Source of the DNA: Haematococcus lacustris
Lineage: Eukaryota; Chlorophyta; Chlorophyceae; Chlamydomonadales; Haematococcaceae
Direction: 5' to 3'
DNA length: 64,000 bases
Assembly (NCBI GenBank): GCA_030144725.1
Contig: JASKMD010000021.1
Span: forward strand, 2,606,277 to 2,670,276
The notes beneath the pieces are model-generated. The model saw nothing but the letters and a program-made list of their open reading frames with translations, did no database searches and was not told the DNA's origin. This document shows, one piece after another, positions 43,855-56,307 of the stretch. The position numbers were made by a program, and so were the translations under genes. Position 1 is the first letter of the stretch; every line of letters begins with the position of its first letter.

Positions 43855-44120
43855 GGCCAGCCCATCCCATCCCTAGCCAGCCAGCCAGCCCATCCCATCC
43901 CTAGCCAGCCAGCCAGCCCATCCCATCCCTAGCCAGCCAGCCAGCCCATCCCATCCCTAGCCAGCCAGCCAGCCCATCCCATCCCTAGCCAGCCAGCCAG
44001 CCCATCCCATCCCTAGCCAGCCAGCCAGCCCATCCCATCCCATCCCTAGCCAGCCCATCCCATCCCTAGCTAGCCCAGCCCATCCCATCCCTAGCTAGCC
44101 CAGCCCAGCCCATCTTAACC
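43855..44120. repeat. 28-bp minisatellite, about six copies, plus degenerate units
   Basis: The unit cccatcccatccctagccag + ccagccag repeats at 28-bp intervals from about 43861 to 44030. Shorter variants with tagcccagcccat run on to about 44115. Confidence 0.85.
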
Positions 44121-44121
44121 T

Positions 44122-44475
44122 ATCACTGCCAGGCCTGCACTTGCTAAGCATGACCGTGATGCATACATGCATAGGGGGTATGTAGCAGGTGGCTAGCACG
44201 TTTGCAACATTAGCGCATCACCGCGTGGTGGTGGTGTCCATACAACGGGCATGTGGCGCACCATACCCTAGCATGTGGCTGGATCTGGTGAGCCTCCACT
44301 ATAGGTACCATCCGTAGTCAGGCTAGCTGTGACATATTGGGTGTGGATCACTGCCAGGCCTGCACTTGCTAAGCATGACCGTGATGCATACATGCAAAGG
44401 GGGTATGTAGCAGGTGGCTACCATGTTTGCAGCATTAGCGCATCACCGCGTGGTGGTGTTGTCCATACAAGGGGC
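44122..44475. repeat. Direct duplication with about 225-bp period
   Basis: The sequence atcactgccaggcctgcact followed by tgctaagcatgaccgtgatg starts at 44122 and again at 44347. Similarity continues through gcgcatcaccgcgtggtggt in both copies, with a few substitutions. Confidence 0.8.
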
Positions 44476-44689
44476 GTAGGTATCATTTGAGAAGAGGATA
44501 CACGGCTAATGACCTCCACCGTTTTCTTCATGACATCTTGACCAGTTACAGCTTACAAATCACACTGTGTGGCATGGAACTGAACGGAAGCTCAGGACAA
44601 CCTTTTGAAAGCTTTTGTACCATGCAACATTCTTCTCTGATGGGCTCAAAGTTGCTGCTAGTTGCTAATACAAGACTGCACTGTCACAC

Positions 44690-44930
44690 ACCTACAGCCT
44701 GCTGTTGCTGTCCATACACTGCTCATGCACTACAGCCTGCTGCACTTGCTGCTGATCATGCACCGCAACACACCTACAACCTGATGCTGCTGCTGCTCAT
44801 GCTCTGCAGCACATGCACTGCAGCATGCTGTTGCTGCTCATGCACTGCAGCACACCTGCTACCTGCAGCATGCACTGCCACACACCTACAGGCAGGTCAG
44901 GGCAGGGCAAGTCAGGTCAGGTCAGGGAGG
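44690..44930. repeat. Degenerate ctgctgctcatgcactgcagca repeats
   Basis: Several loosely conserved units (gctgctcatgcactgcagca, cacacctaca) occur inside an open plus-strand frame (44487-45470). I treat that frame as repeat-derived because its second half is the adjacent G-rich array. Confidence 0.5.
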
Positions 44931-44937
44931 GGCAACG

Positions 44938-45245
44938 CAAGGCTGGGAGGGGGTGGGGCAGGGCTGGGAGGGGGTGGGTTGGGGCGGGGCTGGGAGGGGG
45001 TGGGGCAGGGCTGGGAGGGGGTGGGGTGGGGCGGGGCTGGGAGGGGGTGGGGTGGGGCGGGGCTGGGAGGGGGTGGGGTGGGGCGGGGCTGGGAGGGGGT
45101 GGGGCAGGGCTGGGAGGGGGTGGGGTGGGGCGGGGCTGGGAGGGGGTGGGGTGGGGCGGGGCTGGGAGGGGGTGGGGTGGGGCGGGGCTGGGAGGGGGTG
45201 GGGCAGGGCGGGGCTGGGAGGGGGTGGGGCAGGGCTGGGATGGGG
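44938..45245. repeat. G-rich minisatellite (gggctgggagggggtggggt)
   Basis: About 11 units of gggctgggagggggtggggc or -t with optional ggggcg spacers give 300 bp of almost pure G on the plus strand. It is likely to form G-quadruplexes; open frames across it are not genes. Confidence 0.85.
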
Positions 45246-45368
45246 TGGCATGACAACAACATCAAAGGCATGACAACAACGCCAAGATGCAGATGGGTGG
45301 GTGGGCGGGTGACTGGGTGCACCTTGCTGTGTAGCGGCACTACGGCTGCCTCCCCAGCCAGCTGCGGC

Positions 45369-47084
45369 TCAGAGCTTGGCCCCCCCGGTGCCAGTCGCAT
45401 TAGGGGTGGCCCCCTCGCCAGCGGCATGCCTTCTGCTGCCCTCCCCACCAGCTGCGGCACAGAGGTTTAAATAGTGTCCAGCAGTTGCAATGGGGTGGGC
45501 CCCCCCGTTAGCGGCAGGTCTGTAGCTGCCTCGCCTGCCAGCTGCGGCACAGGGGTCGCCAGCGAAAGCGAGATTGGATTTCACGCCAGCAGCGTGTGTG
45601 CGACTGTCCTCGCCGCCAACAGCTGCAGCAACAGTAGCAAAGCCATTGCTGCAATAATTTCTGCTTGCTTGCATGCTGCTCTGGCTAGGCCTGATCGGAC
45701 TTCCTAGCTGCGGACTGACTTGCTCGCTAGATAGCATCTGAGATAGCTCACTAATCCTTTTGGCAGATGGTTGCTGAGCTGGGCTGGGGCGTGGGCTGCA
45801 AAGAGAGGTGCACAGGGGGGAGACAACTGTATGCACACAAGCATCAAATCACACAACAGTCATGCAGCCAGCAGTCATGCAAAGATCAGATTCAAGATCA
45901 TGCAAGCCACCAGTAATGCAAGCCATGATCATGCAAGATAGCTGGTCGCTTCCAAGCATTAGATACAGCGGTTGTGACAAGTAATCCTGTGTCATCAACA
46001 ACAACAGCATCAGCGCAACAACACTAGCACTATTGTATAGCATACCTTGGCAAGGGGATGGGATGCCCCCCAGCTGCCATATGTTGCCCTCCAGCGGAGA
46101 CAATATCCCATCTGTGACCAGGCAGGCAGAGCAAGCTGCTTCCTTGATGCTATAGGCAAGCAAGCAAGCAATGACTATGCTTTTGCACAAGGGGGAGAAA
46201 GCCCGGCTGCCAAGATGATGCGGGTTGGTACAGATGCGAGTGTTGGATAGTTGCTGTCCTAGCGCCTTATATTAGCCCAGTCATAGGCATAGGCATATAG
46301 GCATGAACATTGTCAGCTGGCGGCAGACAGCATGCGCACACTGACTTACATGAAGGGTCTTCGTTGACGTCAAATGTCTCAAGGCTGATGGCTGACATCT
46401 GCGGACCGCCCAACACATCGTGGGGGGTTGGCCCAATGCCCACACGCGCCTGCCGCTGTGGTGGTACATGCTCCTCCACACCCTCTTGCGCAGGCTTGCG
46501 TCTTGGTGCCCTGCCTTTGCCTGCAGCCTTTGCATGCTGTACCGTCACTGTCACTTCTACCTTCTTGATGTTGTGCTCAATTATGAAGGATTTAAAGCAA
46601 TCAGTAATTGCCTGACCGGCAGCTACACTGAGGTCTGGCCGTTGGAAGTCTGTCAGGCAACGTTGTCCTCCTCCGCATCCCCCGCACTCCCCGCATTCTC
46701 CACGAGAGCAGCAAGCAAACCACCTCGTAGGTCCAGCTTTGCGCTGCCCAAATTGCGCAAGATCCTGAAGACCAATGCCTCCACCTCAACATGCTGACGA
46801 TGGGCGCACTTGTGAAGTATGTGGTGCCCTTGGTATCGGACAGTGTCGTTGCCGTTGGTCCCGTCAGGCTCGGCCGCGGGTCGGCTGCTGTTAAAGGACG
46901 GATTGGGGTCGGCATCGCTGCGGCCATTCATCAACGATTGCAGTAACCGCCCGCCCCTAACCACCTCTGGGCAGTCAAGGTTGCGCGTCAAAGCATGCGG
47001 AGGAAGCCAAGAAGCTGTAGTGTGGGTTGCTAGTCGCTCGTGCTTGTCGAGTAGCGCGGTTGGGCAATTGAAAACTTCCCCCAT
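45369..47084 (-). CDS. Second protein-like exon set in the KDZ element
   Basis: Minus-strand exons with coding character: about 46653-47084 (begins inside the right terminal repeat with MGEVFNCPTALLDK; ends GGLLAALVENAGSAGDAEED); about 46348-46623 (AITDCFKSFIIEHNIKKVEV to SLETFDVNEDPSC, before a gtaagt donor); about 46044-46148 (IKEAACSACLVTDG to GGIPSPCQ); and possibly 45369-45836. Introns are GT-AG but phases are not all reconciled. No family is recognised. An accessory transposon protein is the simplest reading; a captured host gene is the alternative. Confidence 0.4.
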
Positions 47085-47834
47085 CTACAGCCAACAAACT
47101 TCCCCCGTACAGGGGGAACTTTTACCGGGAGACTTGATTGGGCGGCTGCTGGCGGCTGCTGGCGGCTGGCTGTGGCTGAGAGCAGACAGACAGAGACGAC
47201 CACACCACCTTAACGCAGCTCCTGCTCCTTGCTGATTAGCTGCTCCGCAGGCTGAAACTCGCGACTTGCTGCCTTAGCAACAAAAACTGCGAAACAACGC
47301 TCCTCCGGCTGCTCCTGCTGCAAAAACGCTAGCTTTTGGGGGGGGGGAGGAGCATTACAAGAGAGAGAGTGAGACTAAAGAAAAGAAGAAAAGAGAAGAC
47401 TACACAAACAAACAAAGTACTCCCATACACGATCCCCAAGCACCCCACCCAAACACAGCGGTCCACACACCCCAAGCAAAGGTCCACACAACCCAAGCAA
47501 AGGTCCACACAACCCAAGCAACCCCCTCCCTAGGATAACGTCAAGACACTCCCTCACACCACCGCCCTCCCCCCTAGCTCTGCACACCTCCTCAGACCCT
47601 CCCCACAGAACTACCCACACGAGACTAAGCCGCGCCCCTCGACCTGAAACCTAGAACCCTACCCCCAACGCTCAAACCAAGACCACCTAAGCCCCCGGTC
47701 CCCTGACACCCAGACAACCCCCCGAAGCCTAGCCCACCCCACCCACCGAACGCCCTAAGCCCCCACCAGCAACCCTGCAGCTCAGGCTGGCTCGAGGGGG
47801 AAGGGGACGGGCAACTGCAAGGAGAGGCGAACCA

Positions 47835-50800
47835 CTAGCTCTCCCCCCCCCTTCGCCCTGCCCTCTCATGCCTAGGCCTCCCTGCTGCCCTCTCCTCCTC
47901 CACTCCTCCTGCCCCAACCCTCCCCTCTGCCCCCTCCTGCCCTCCCCTCCGCTCCCTCCTAGGCTGCTTGGCAAAGCAGGCCCCCAACGCTTCGGGCCAC
48001 AGCTGGTCGAAGTGGGCAGCGTCCAGCTCCGGGTCCTTGCCCTTGAACCAGGGGAGCCGCTCCTCCACATCCCTGCCCTGTTGCTCCCGCTCCCCCGCTG
48101 CCCCCTGGCCTGCCACCTGCTGCGCGCTGGCCTCCCACTTGAGCTCCAGCTCCCTCAGGGCTCCATCAGCCACCGCTGCAACCTCCGGTTCGCCCGCTGC
48201 CCGGGGGCGCACACCCCACAGCGCTGGCCACAGGCCCCCACCTGGTGGGTATAGGGGGTCGGCACTGACGCGCTGGAGCTGGTGGAGGCGCACCCTGGCA
48301 TGCTTGACAGAGAAGTCCAGCAGGGTGGTGGTGCCCATGCCCCACACCTGAGGGTCCAGCTGCAGGTGAGCCCAGGGGCCCAAGAGCCACTCCTCCTTAG
48401 GCCAGGTGCCAAGCTCCTCCTCAGCTGGGTCGGCAGCCTGCCCTCCCGCCCCTCACCCTGCTCCCCTACGCCCTCCACCTCCTCCACGCCCTCGCCCCCT
48501 GCCCCTGCCCCGCCCCCTTGCCCGCCCCCCGCCCCTGCCAACCGCCCTGGCTCCTCCTTGCTCCGGCCCTTGAGCCTGCTCCTGCGCCTCATGACGCTGG
48601 GCGGGTAGAGGGCGGAGGTGGGTGGCTCGCTCCTCCGGAGTCAGCCTGTAGCTGGGCTTGTTGAGCCGGGCCACCGCAGCTGGCTCCAAGGCCGCCCCTC
48701 CCTCCGCCCAGAAAGCCCCTAGGGGCCCCTGCCCTGTGGGGTCTAGGGGGTAGAGGCGGCCGTTGGGGCCCACCCAGTGGGAGGGCTGGAGCAGGGGGGT
48801 GCGCCGCATCACAAACCCCACCCCTGGCCCAACCCTCAGGCACTCCCACTCCGGCTGTGGAGGCTGCAGGCGGTCCACCATGCCCTGCCAGGGCTCGGGG
48901 AGGCAAGCCCTGACCAGGTCCGCAACCCAACGGGCCTCCCCCTCCAGCTGGGGGCTGTGGAGGGCCTCCCTCACGTGGCGGACGTGGGTCCAACCCTGCT
49001 CAGCTGCTGCCTCCCTAGCTGCTGGGTTCATGCGGACTTGCGCGTTGTACCACAGCGGCTCCGCCAGCACCGAGAAGAAGGACTGGCTAGCGGGGGGCAC
49101 CGCACGGAACAGCTTCAGCTCAGCCAGGGCCGCCACGTGAGCTTGCAGCCGCGGGCTGATGCCTCGCGAGGGGGGGGCGGTGGGGTCGGTGATGACCCAC
49201 GTGCTGAGGCCGTGGAGGTGTCTACCAGCAGGCTGTGGGTCGAAGGCTGCCAGGGACGAACCCGGGGCGACCAGAGCTGGGCCAGCATCTTCGCCAGCAT
49301 GGCCGTGCTGGTGACCCCCAGGTCGGGAAGCCCCACCCCTCGCTCCCCCGGGGCATCACGCAGATGGCCTTGCTAGGGTAGAGGCGGCTGCTGTTGGGGC
49401 TGTGTTCCTAAGGCAGGTCCGAGGCTGCCACAAAGCGATTGACAGTTCCCGTCTCTGACCCGATCGAGCACCACGATGGTGAGGTTGTCCGCATACTCCT
49501 TGGAGGGGAGCGCGGGGGTCAGGGAGGCCCTGTGCATGGCCAGAGGGCTGGAGGGGATGGTGGGGTGGCTGATGCGGCCTGCCAGCTGGGGCGAGCTGAG
49601 GTAGCTGACCAGCGGCTGGAGCACGATGCACCAATAGAGCGGGGAGGCCCCGCTGCCCTGCAGCAGCCCCGACGCAAGGGGGAAGCTGTCGGTGAGGTGG
49701 CCGAGGGCGATGATGCCGGTCAGGAACTCAGCCAGCGGGGCAGGGTCAGCGGTGTCTGCCAGGGCCTCTCGCAACATGGCCCGCAGCGGCCGCCCCAGCT
49801 CCACCCACAGCCGGTCATAGACCTCCATGGGCAGCCCATCTAGCCCCGGGGCCTCCTGCACCTCAGCCTCCCCCTCTCGCTCCACCCGCACCAGCTGCCG
49901 CACGAGGTGAGCCCTGGCCACTGCAGCCGCCTTCTCCCTGCGCTGCTGCAGGTCACGCAGCGCGCGGCGCTGGGCCCGCAGGAAGAGCTGGGCCCGCATG
50001 GCCATGCCCTGCTTGATGCGGGCCCACCTGGCCCTGTGCCCATCCCTAGGCAGCCCCAGCTGACTCGCAGCCTCGTGGTGATGTGCCTCTGCCTGGAGGA
50101 AGTCCTTGAGGCAGTCCAGCAGGTCAGGGTTGTCAAGGTGGGCGGGGTGCAGCTGCCAGGGAGCGGGGACGGTGAGAGGCAGGTCGGGGGGGCACACTGC
50201 CACTGACACGGGCCGGTGGTCGGTGGGCACTGGCAGCACCCCCTGGATGGCGTTGTCCATCTGCCACTGCACCAACTCCTCCGAGATGTACCACCGGTCG
50301 AGGCGCGCACCCGTCTGCCAATGCTCGCTGCAGTGGGTGAGGTCTCTCTTGGAGGGGTGCAGATGGCGCCACGGGTCCACCAACCCCCGCTCACCGACCA
50401 GCTGCCGCAGCTGCTCCGCCCCCTGGCCCCGGCTGCCCACCCAGGCCTCCCCATGCTGCAAGCCCTGCGGGATGCCCACTCTGTCCACGGGGGCTAGGAT
50501 GCAGTTGAAGTCGCCCCCCATGAGGAGGAGGCGGCGGTCGGCGGCTGGCGGCAGGCAAGCGGGGAGGCACTCTGCGTAGAACGCTGGCCGCTCTGCCTGC
50601 AACGCCGGGGCGTACACGCACACTAGGGACACCGGCCTGCCTGCGAGCTCCCCGTCTACCCGCAGCACCCGCCCCTGGGCCCCCTCTGCCTGCAGCTGCA
50701 CCTGGGTGCACCCCTGGAGGATGGTGGAGGGCTTGACCAAAACCAGACAGCCTTGGGAGCTGCCGGTGCCAGGGGTGTAAAACCACTGCCCCCGCCAGGC

Positions 50801-50992
50801 GGGCTTGGCTCCCGAGTGGGCTTCTGCCCACTGCCACACGCTCTCCGCCCTATGGCACTCTTGGAGGAACACCACTTGCGCCGGGCTGTCAGCGGCCCAG
50901 TCAAGCAGGGCCTGCAGTTTGTGCGGCTGGGCAAGGCCCTGCACGTTGAGGGTGACTGCCAAGAACCTGGCGGCCACACCTGGGCGCTGCAT
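47835..50992 (-). pseudogene. LINE ORF2 remnant, copy 4
   Basis: The endonuclease is complete from the ATG at 50992 (the frame is open upstream to 51223). Deletions follow EAEVQ, GIIAL and RVRDG; the catalytic box is YADN; the frame ends at 49373. The C-terminal piece 48453-49136 and extension 47835-48383 are open but out of register. Confidence 0.8.
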
Positions 50993-52285
50993 GGCTAGTC
51001 CTGGCTTGCCCCCGCGTGGGCTGCGCGTGTGTGGAGGAGGGTGGGTGGGCTGGGAAGGGGAGGCGGACCTGGCAAAGGAGGAGGGCCGGGAGGGGGGGCG
51101 GGGTGGCCTCAATGCACGCCAACTTGGCCCCCGGGCGGCGCAGGAGGACCCGAGGCTCGCGTGAATAGATGGCCAGCGGGGGCCGCAGGGGCAGAGGACC
51201 GAGCTGCTCGACCTCCTCCCCAAGCTGAGCTGCCTGCTCGGGCTGCTGCCGCTTAGGCACTCTCAACCTCCCCTCCCGGGGCCCTGCTGACTCAACTACA
51301 GGGCTGTCACAAGAGGCCCCCAGCGAGCTGGCCAGGCTAGCAGAGGGGCTGAGCAACCCGTAGCGGCGCACGGGTGGGGACCCATGGCCAAGCTGCGCAA
51401 CACGCTGCCTGCCGGCTTGCTGGTGACCTGCACGCCGTGCCTCCCACTCCTCAGAGCTGGAGCCGGAAGAGGGAATGCCATACCGGCGCCGGCTAGGCCC
51501 CCCTCTGGCTGGCTGGGTAGCTGGCTGCGTGTTGCCTCGCCTCGACCTACACTGAGCCACCCGCTGCCGCTCCTCCCGCCCAGCCCTCCTGTCATCCGGG
51601 TAGGGGCGCGGAGGTGCCCTCGCGGCGGTGTCAAGCCAGCGGGGAGGCTGACTACCCTGCAGCTCACCAGACCCAACCCGCACCGTGCCGAGCCGGGTGC
51701 CCAGCTCGGTGGAGGGACCAAGCACCTGGACTGGGAGATGGGCAACTGCGCCAGGCCCCGTGACCTCCGTGCGGCAAGGGGCGGTGGGGGCCGCTGCCTC
51801 GGCGTCCATGGGGTCAAGGGAGGGAGAGCTGGCGGAAGGTTCCCCACCACCCACTGCCCGGCTGCGGTTAGGCCCCTAGCTGTGGCATCTCTCAGCATAC
51901 GGGCAGCGAGCTTGCCCTTGGAGGCCAGCACCGCGCCCTTAGAGAGGGCCTTACCCAGCAACCCCAAGTGCCCAAGGGAGCGCGGAGAGGCTGATGGGGG
52001 AATACCGGCAAAGGAGTTAGTGGCAACAGACCCCTCAAGAGGCACGGGATGGACAGCGGGAGGATAAACAAGGGGGTGAGGGGCGGTCCAAGTGGGGTTT
52101 AGGGGGGCAGAGAGCTGCTGGGGGGGAGGAGGGATGTGGGGGAGATGCACGCCGCGGGGCGGGACAGAGCAAGGCGCATGCGCTCGGGACACAAAAGCGC
52201 CCTGGGCGCTGGGCTGGAAGGTGGTGGGCGTTGGGAAAAGGCTAGAGAGCAAGGGTCGGGTAAGGCGAGGGCGATCCAAAACCAT
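50901..52285 (-). pseudogene. LINE ORF1 fragment, copy 4
   Basis: Frames 51296-52285 and 50901-51854 overlap across the same 1-bp loss seen in copy 1 (CCCACCACCC near 51845). The N-terminal half of ORF1 is absent and replaced by the ORF2 linker fragment at 52505-52650. Confidence 0.75.
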
Positions 52286-53149
52286 CGGAGAAGCCCCAGC
52301 CCCAGCCCCAGCCCCAGCCCCAGCCCCAGCCCCAGCCCCAGCCCCAGCCCCAGCCCCAGCCCCAGCCCCAGCCCCAGCCCCAGCCCCAGCCCCAGCCCCA
52401 GCCCCAGCCCCAGCCTCAGCCCCAGCCCCAACCCCAGCCCCAACCCGCTACTGTTGCTGCTGCTGCTGCTGCTACTGCTGCTGTTGGTGCTGCTGCTGCC
52501 GGTGCTGTTGCCGACCCCCAGGTGGCGCACTGGCACCCCCGCTCGGACAGCTGGGATGACCACCTCCGGCTCCTGCTCCCCACCTTGCTCCCGCCCGCCC
52601 TGCTGCTCTCCTAGCCCGCCACCTTCCCCCAGCCCACCCGCTAGCCCCTGTTTTGGGGGGGGGAGGAGCATTACAAGAGAGAGAGTGAGACTAAAGAAAA
52701 GAAGAAAAGAGAAGACTACACAAACAAACAAAGTACTCCCATACACGATCCCCAAGCACCCCACCCAAACACAGCGGTCCACACACCCCAAGCAAAGGTC
52801 CACACAACCCAAGCAAAGGTCCACACAACCCAAGCAACCCCCTCCCTAGGACAACGTCAAGACACTCCCTCATACCAACGCCCTCCACCCTACCTCTACA
52901 CACCTCCCCAGACCCTCCCCACAAAACTACCCACACGAGCCCAAGCCCCGCCCCTCAACCTGAAACCTAGAACTCTACCCCCAACGCTCAAACCAAGACC
53001 ACCTAACCCCCCGGTCCCCTGACACCCAGACAACCCCCGAAGCCTAGCCCACCCCACCCACGGAACGCACTAAGCCCCCACCAGCAACCCTGCAGCTCAG
53101 GCTGGCTCGAGGGGGAAGGGGACGGGCAACTGCAAGGAGAGGCGAACCA

Positions 53150-56100
53150 CTAGCTCTCCCCCCCCCTTCGCCCTGCCCTCTCATGCCTAGGCCTCCCTGC
53201 TGCCCTCTCCTCCTCCACTCCTCCTGCCCCAACCCTCCCCTCTGCCCCCTCCTGCCCTCCCCTCCGCTCCCTCCTAGGCTGCTTGGCAAAGCAGGCCCCC
53301 AATGCTTCGGGCCACAGCTGGTCGAAGTGGGCAGCGTCCAGCTCCGGGTCCTTGCCCTTGAACCAGGGGAGCCGCTCCTCCACATCCCTGCCCTGCTGCT
53401 CCCGCTCCCCCGCTGCCCCCTGGCCTGCCACCTGCTGCGCGCTGGCCTCCCACTTGAGCTCCAGCTCCCTCAGGGCTCCATCAGCCACCGCTGCCACCTC
53501 CGGTTCGCCCGCTGCCCGGGGGCGCACACCCCACAGCGCTGGCCACAGGCCCCCACCTGGTGGGTAGAGGGGGTCGGCACTGACGCGCTGGAGCTGGTGG
53601 AGGCGCACCCTGGCATGCTTGACTGAGAAGTCCAGCAGGGTGGTGGTGCCCATGCCCCACACCTGAGGGTCCAGCTGCAGGTGAGCCCAGGGGCCCAAGA
53701 GCCACTCCTCCTTAGGCCAGGTGCCAGGCTCCTCCTCAGCTGGGTCGGCAGCCTGCCCTCCCGCCCCTCACCCTGCTCCCCTACGCCCTCCACCTCCTCC
53801 ACGCCCTCGCCCCCTGCCCCTGCCCCGCCCCCTTGCCCGCCCCCCGCCCCTGCCAACCGCCCTGGCTCCTCCTTGCTCCGGCCCTTGAGCCTGCTCCTGC
53901 GCCTCATGACGCTGGGCGGGTAGAGGGCGGAGGTGGGTGGCTCGCTCCTCCGGAGTCAGCCTGTAGCTGGGCTTGTTGAGCCGGGCCACCGCAGCTGGCT
54001 CCAAGGCCGCCCCTCCCTCCGCCCAGAAAGCCCCTAGGGGCCCCTGCCCTGTGGGGTCTAGGGGGTAGAGGCGGCCGTTGGGGCCCACCCAGTGGGAGGG
54101 CTGGAGCAGGGGGGTGCGCCGCATCACAAACCCCACCCCTGGCCCAACCCTCAGGCACTCCCACTCCGGCTGTGGAGGCTGCAGGCGGTCCACCATGCCC
54201 TGCCAGGGCTCGGGGAGGCAAGCCCTGACCAGGTCCGCAACCCAACGGGCCTCCCCCTCCAGCTGGGGGCTGTGGAGGGCCTCCCTCACGTGGCGGACGT
54301 GGGTCCAACCCTGCTCAGCTGCTGCCTCCCTAGCTGCTGGGTTCATGCGGACTTGCGCGTTGTACCACAGCGGCTCCGCCAGCACCGAGAAGAAGGACTG
54401 GCTAGCGGGGGGCACCGCACGGAACAGCTTCAGCTCAGCCAGGGCCGCCACGTGAGCTTGCAGCCGCGGGCTGATGCCTCGCGAGGGGGGGGCGGTGGGG
54501 TCGGTGATGACCCACGTGCTGAGGCCGTGGAGGTGTCTACCAGCAGGCTGTGGGTCGAAGGCTGCCAGGGACGAACCCGGGGCGACCAGAGCTGGGCCAG
54601 CATCTTCGCCAGCATGGCCGTGCTGGTGACCCCCAGGTCGGGAAGCCCCACCCCTCGCTCCCCCGGGGCATCACGCAGATGGCCTTGCTAGGGTAGAGGC
54701 GGCTGCTGTTGGGGCTGTGTTCCTAAGGCAGGTCCGAGGCTGCCACAAAGCGATTGACAGTTCCCGTCTCTGACCCGATCGAGCACCACGATGGTGAGGT
54801 TGTCCGCATACTCCTTGGAGGGGAGCGCGGGGGTCAGGGAGGCCCTGTGCATGGCCAGAGGGCTGGAGGGGATGGTGGGGTGGCTGATGCGGCCTGCCAG
54901 CTGGGGCGAGCTGAGGTAGCTGACCAGCGGCTGGAGCACGATGCACCAATAGAGCGGGGAGGCCCCGCTGCCCTGCAGCAGCCCCGACGCAAGGGGGAAG
55001 CTGTCGGTGAGGTGGCCGAGGGCGATGATGCCGGTCAGGAACTCAGCCAGCGGGGCAGGGTCAGCGGTGTCTGCCAGGGCCTCTCGCAACATGGCCCGCA
55101 GCGGCCGCCCCAGCTCCACCCACAGCCGGTCATAGACCTCCATGGGCAGCCCATCTAGCCCCGGGGCCTCCTGCACCTCAGCCTCCCCCTCTCGCTCCAC
55201 CCGCACCAGCTGCCGCACGAGGTGAGCCCTGGCCACTGCAGCCGCCTTCTCCCTGCGCTGCTGCAGGTCACGCAGCGCGCGGCGCTGGGCCCGCAGGAAG
55301 AGCTGGGCCCGCATGGCCATGCCCTGCTTGATGCGGGCCCACCTGGCCCTGTGCCCATCCCTAGGCAGCCCCAGCTGACTCGCAGCCTCGTGGTGATGTG
55401 CTTCTGCCTGGAGGAAGTCCTTGAGGCAGTCCAGCAGGTCAGGGTTGTCAAGGTGGGCGGGGTGCAGCTGCCAGGGAGCGGGGACGGTGAGAGGCAGGTC
55501 GGGGGGGCACACTGCCACTGACACGGGCCGGTGGTCGGTGGGCACTGGCAGCACCCCCTGGATGGCGTTGTCCATCTGCCACTGCACCAACTCCTCCGAG
55601 ATGTACCACCGGTCGAGGCGCGCACCCGTCTGCCAATGCTCGCTGCAGTGGGTGAGGTCTCTCTTGGAGGGGTGCAGATGGCGCCACGGGTCCACCAACC
55701 CCCGCTCACCGACCAGCTGCCGCAGCTGCTCCGCCCCCTGGCCCCGGCTGCCCACCCAGGCCTCCCCATGCTGCGAGCCCTGCGGGATGCCCACTCTGTC
55801 CACGGGGGCTAGGATGCAGTTGAAGTCGCCCCCCATGAGGAGGAGGCGGCGGTCGGCGGCTGGCGGCAGGCAAGCGGGGAGGCACTCTGCGTAGAACGCT
55901 GGCCGCTCTGCCTGCAACGCCGGGGCGTACACGCACACTAGGGACACCGGCCTGCCTGCGAGCTCCCCGTCTACCCGCAGCACCCGCCCCTGGGCCCCCT
56001 CTGCCTGCAGCTGCACCTGGGTGCACCCCTGGAGGATGGTGGAGGGCTTGACCAAAACCAGACAGCCTTGGGAGCTGCCGGTGCCAGGGGTGTAAAACCA

Positions 56101-56307
56101 CTGCCCCCGCCAGGCGGGCTTGGCTCCCGAGTGGGCTTCTGCCCACTGCCACACGCTCTCCGCCCTATGGCACTCTTGGAGGAACACCACTTGCGCCGGG
56201 CTGTCAGCGGCCCAGTCAAGCAGGGCCTGCAGTTTGTGCGGCTGGGCAAGGCCCTGCACGTCGAGGGTGACTGCCAAGAACCTGGCGGCCACACCTGGGC
56301 GCTGCAT
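53150..56307 (-). pseudogene. LINE ORF2 remnant, copy 5
   Basis: From the ATG at 56307 the endonuclease is intact; RT deletions and YADN are identical to copies 1 and 4; the frame stops at 54688. The C-terminal piece 53768-54451 and the post-TGA extension 53150-53698 remain open. Confidence 0.8.

Larger units (their letters stand above)
41101..47140. mobile_element. KDZ-type DNA transposon (6040 bp), degenerate
   Basis: The ends CAATCAAGTCTCCCGGTAAA and the inverted copy form terminal inverted repeats of about 200 bp (41101-41304 and 46940-47140). GGCGGCT is duplicated at 41094-41100 and 47141-47147. The A1 LINE leader gives the empty site gaccgctGGCGGCTgctgg at 31795-31813. The element encodes a transposase with KDZ hallmarks on the plus strand and a second protein-like set of exons on the minus strand. 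The 7-bp duplication is close to the 8 bp I recall for KDZ relatives (an 8th base would be a mismatch). Confidence 0.85.
31995..47333 (-). mobile_element. LINE copy 3: intact ORF1, deleted ORF2, KDZ insertion in leader
   Basis: The 3' A4 end lies at 31995 and the 5' end at 47333, touching the tail of copy 4. The 5' half matches the full-length A1 element, while the ORF2 half carries the same three deletions as the short derivatives, so it looks like the intermediate, or a recombinant, between the two forms. Removal of the 6040-bp KDZ transposon (41101-47140) and one 7-bp duplication leaves about 9.3 kb. Its 3' UTR is of the same subtype as that of copy 4 (caccgaacgccctaag, against cacggaacgcactaag in A1, 5 and 6). 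Confidence 0.85.
47334..52650 (-). mobile_element. LINE deletion derivative, copy 4 (5317 bp)
   Basis: A complete short derivative: A4 3' end at 47334 and chimeric 5' end at 52650 abutting copy 5. The order on the minus strand is an ORF2 linker fragment, polyglutamine/CCCCAG tract, ORF1 C-terminal half, deleted ORF2, 3' UTR. It is nearly identical to copy 5 over its length. Confidence 0.85.

Noticed and set aside
44487..45470. 327-codon plus-strand frame
   Set aside because: Its first part is ctgctgctcatg repeats and its second part the G-rich minisatellite; no coding signature.
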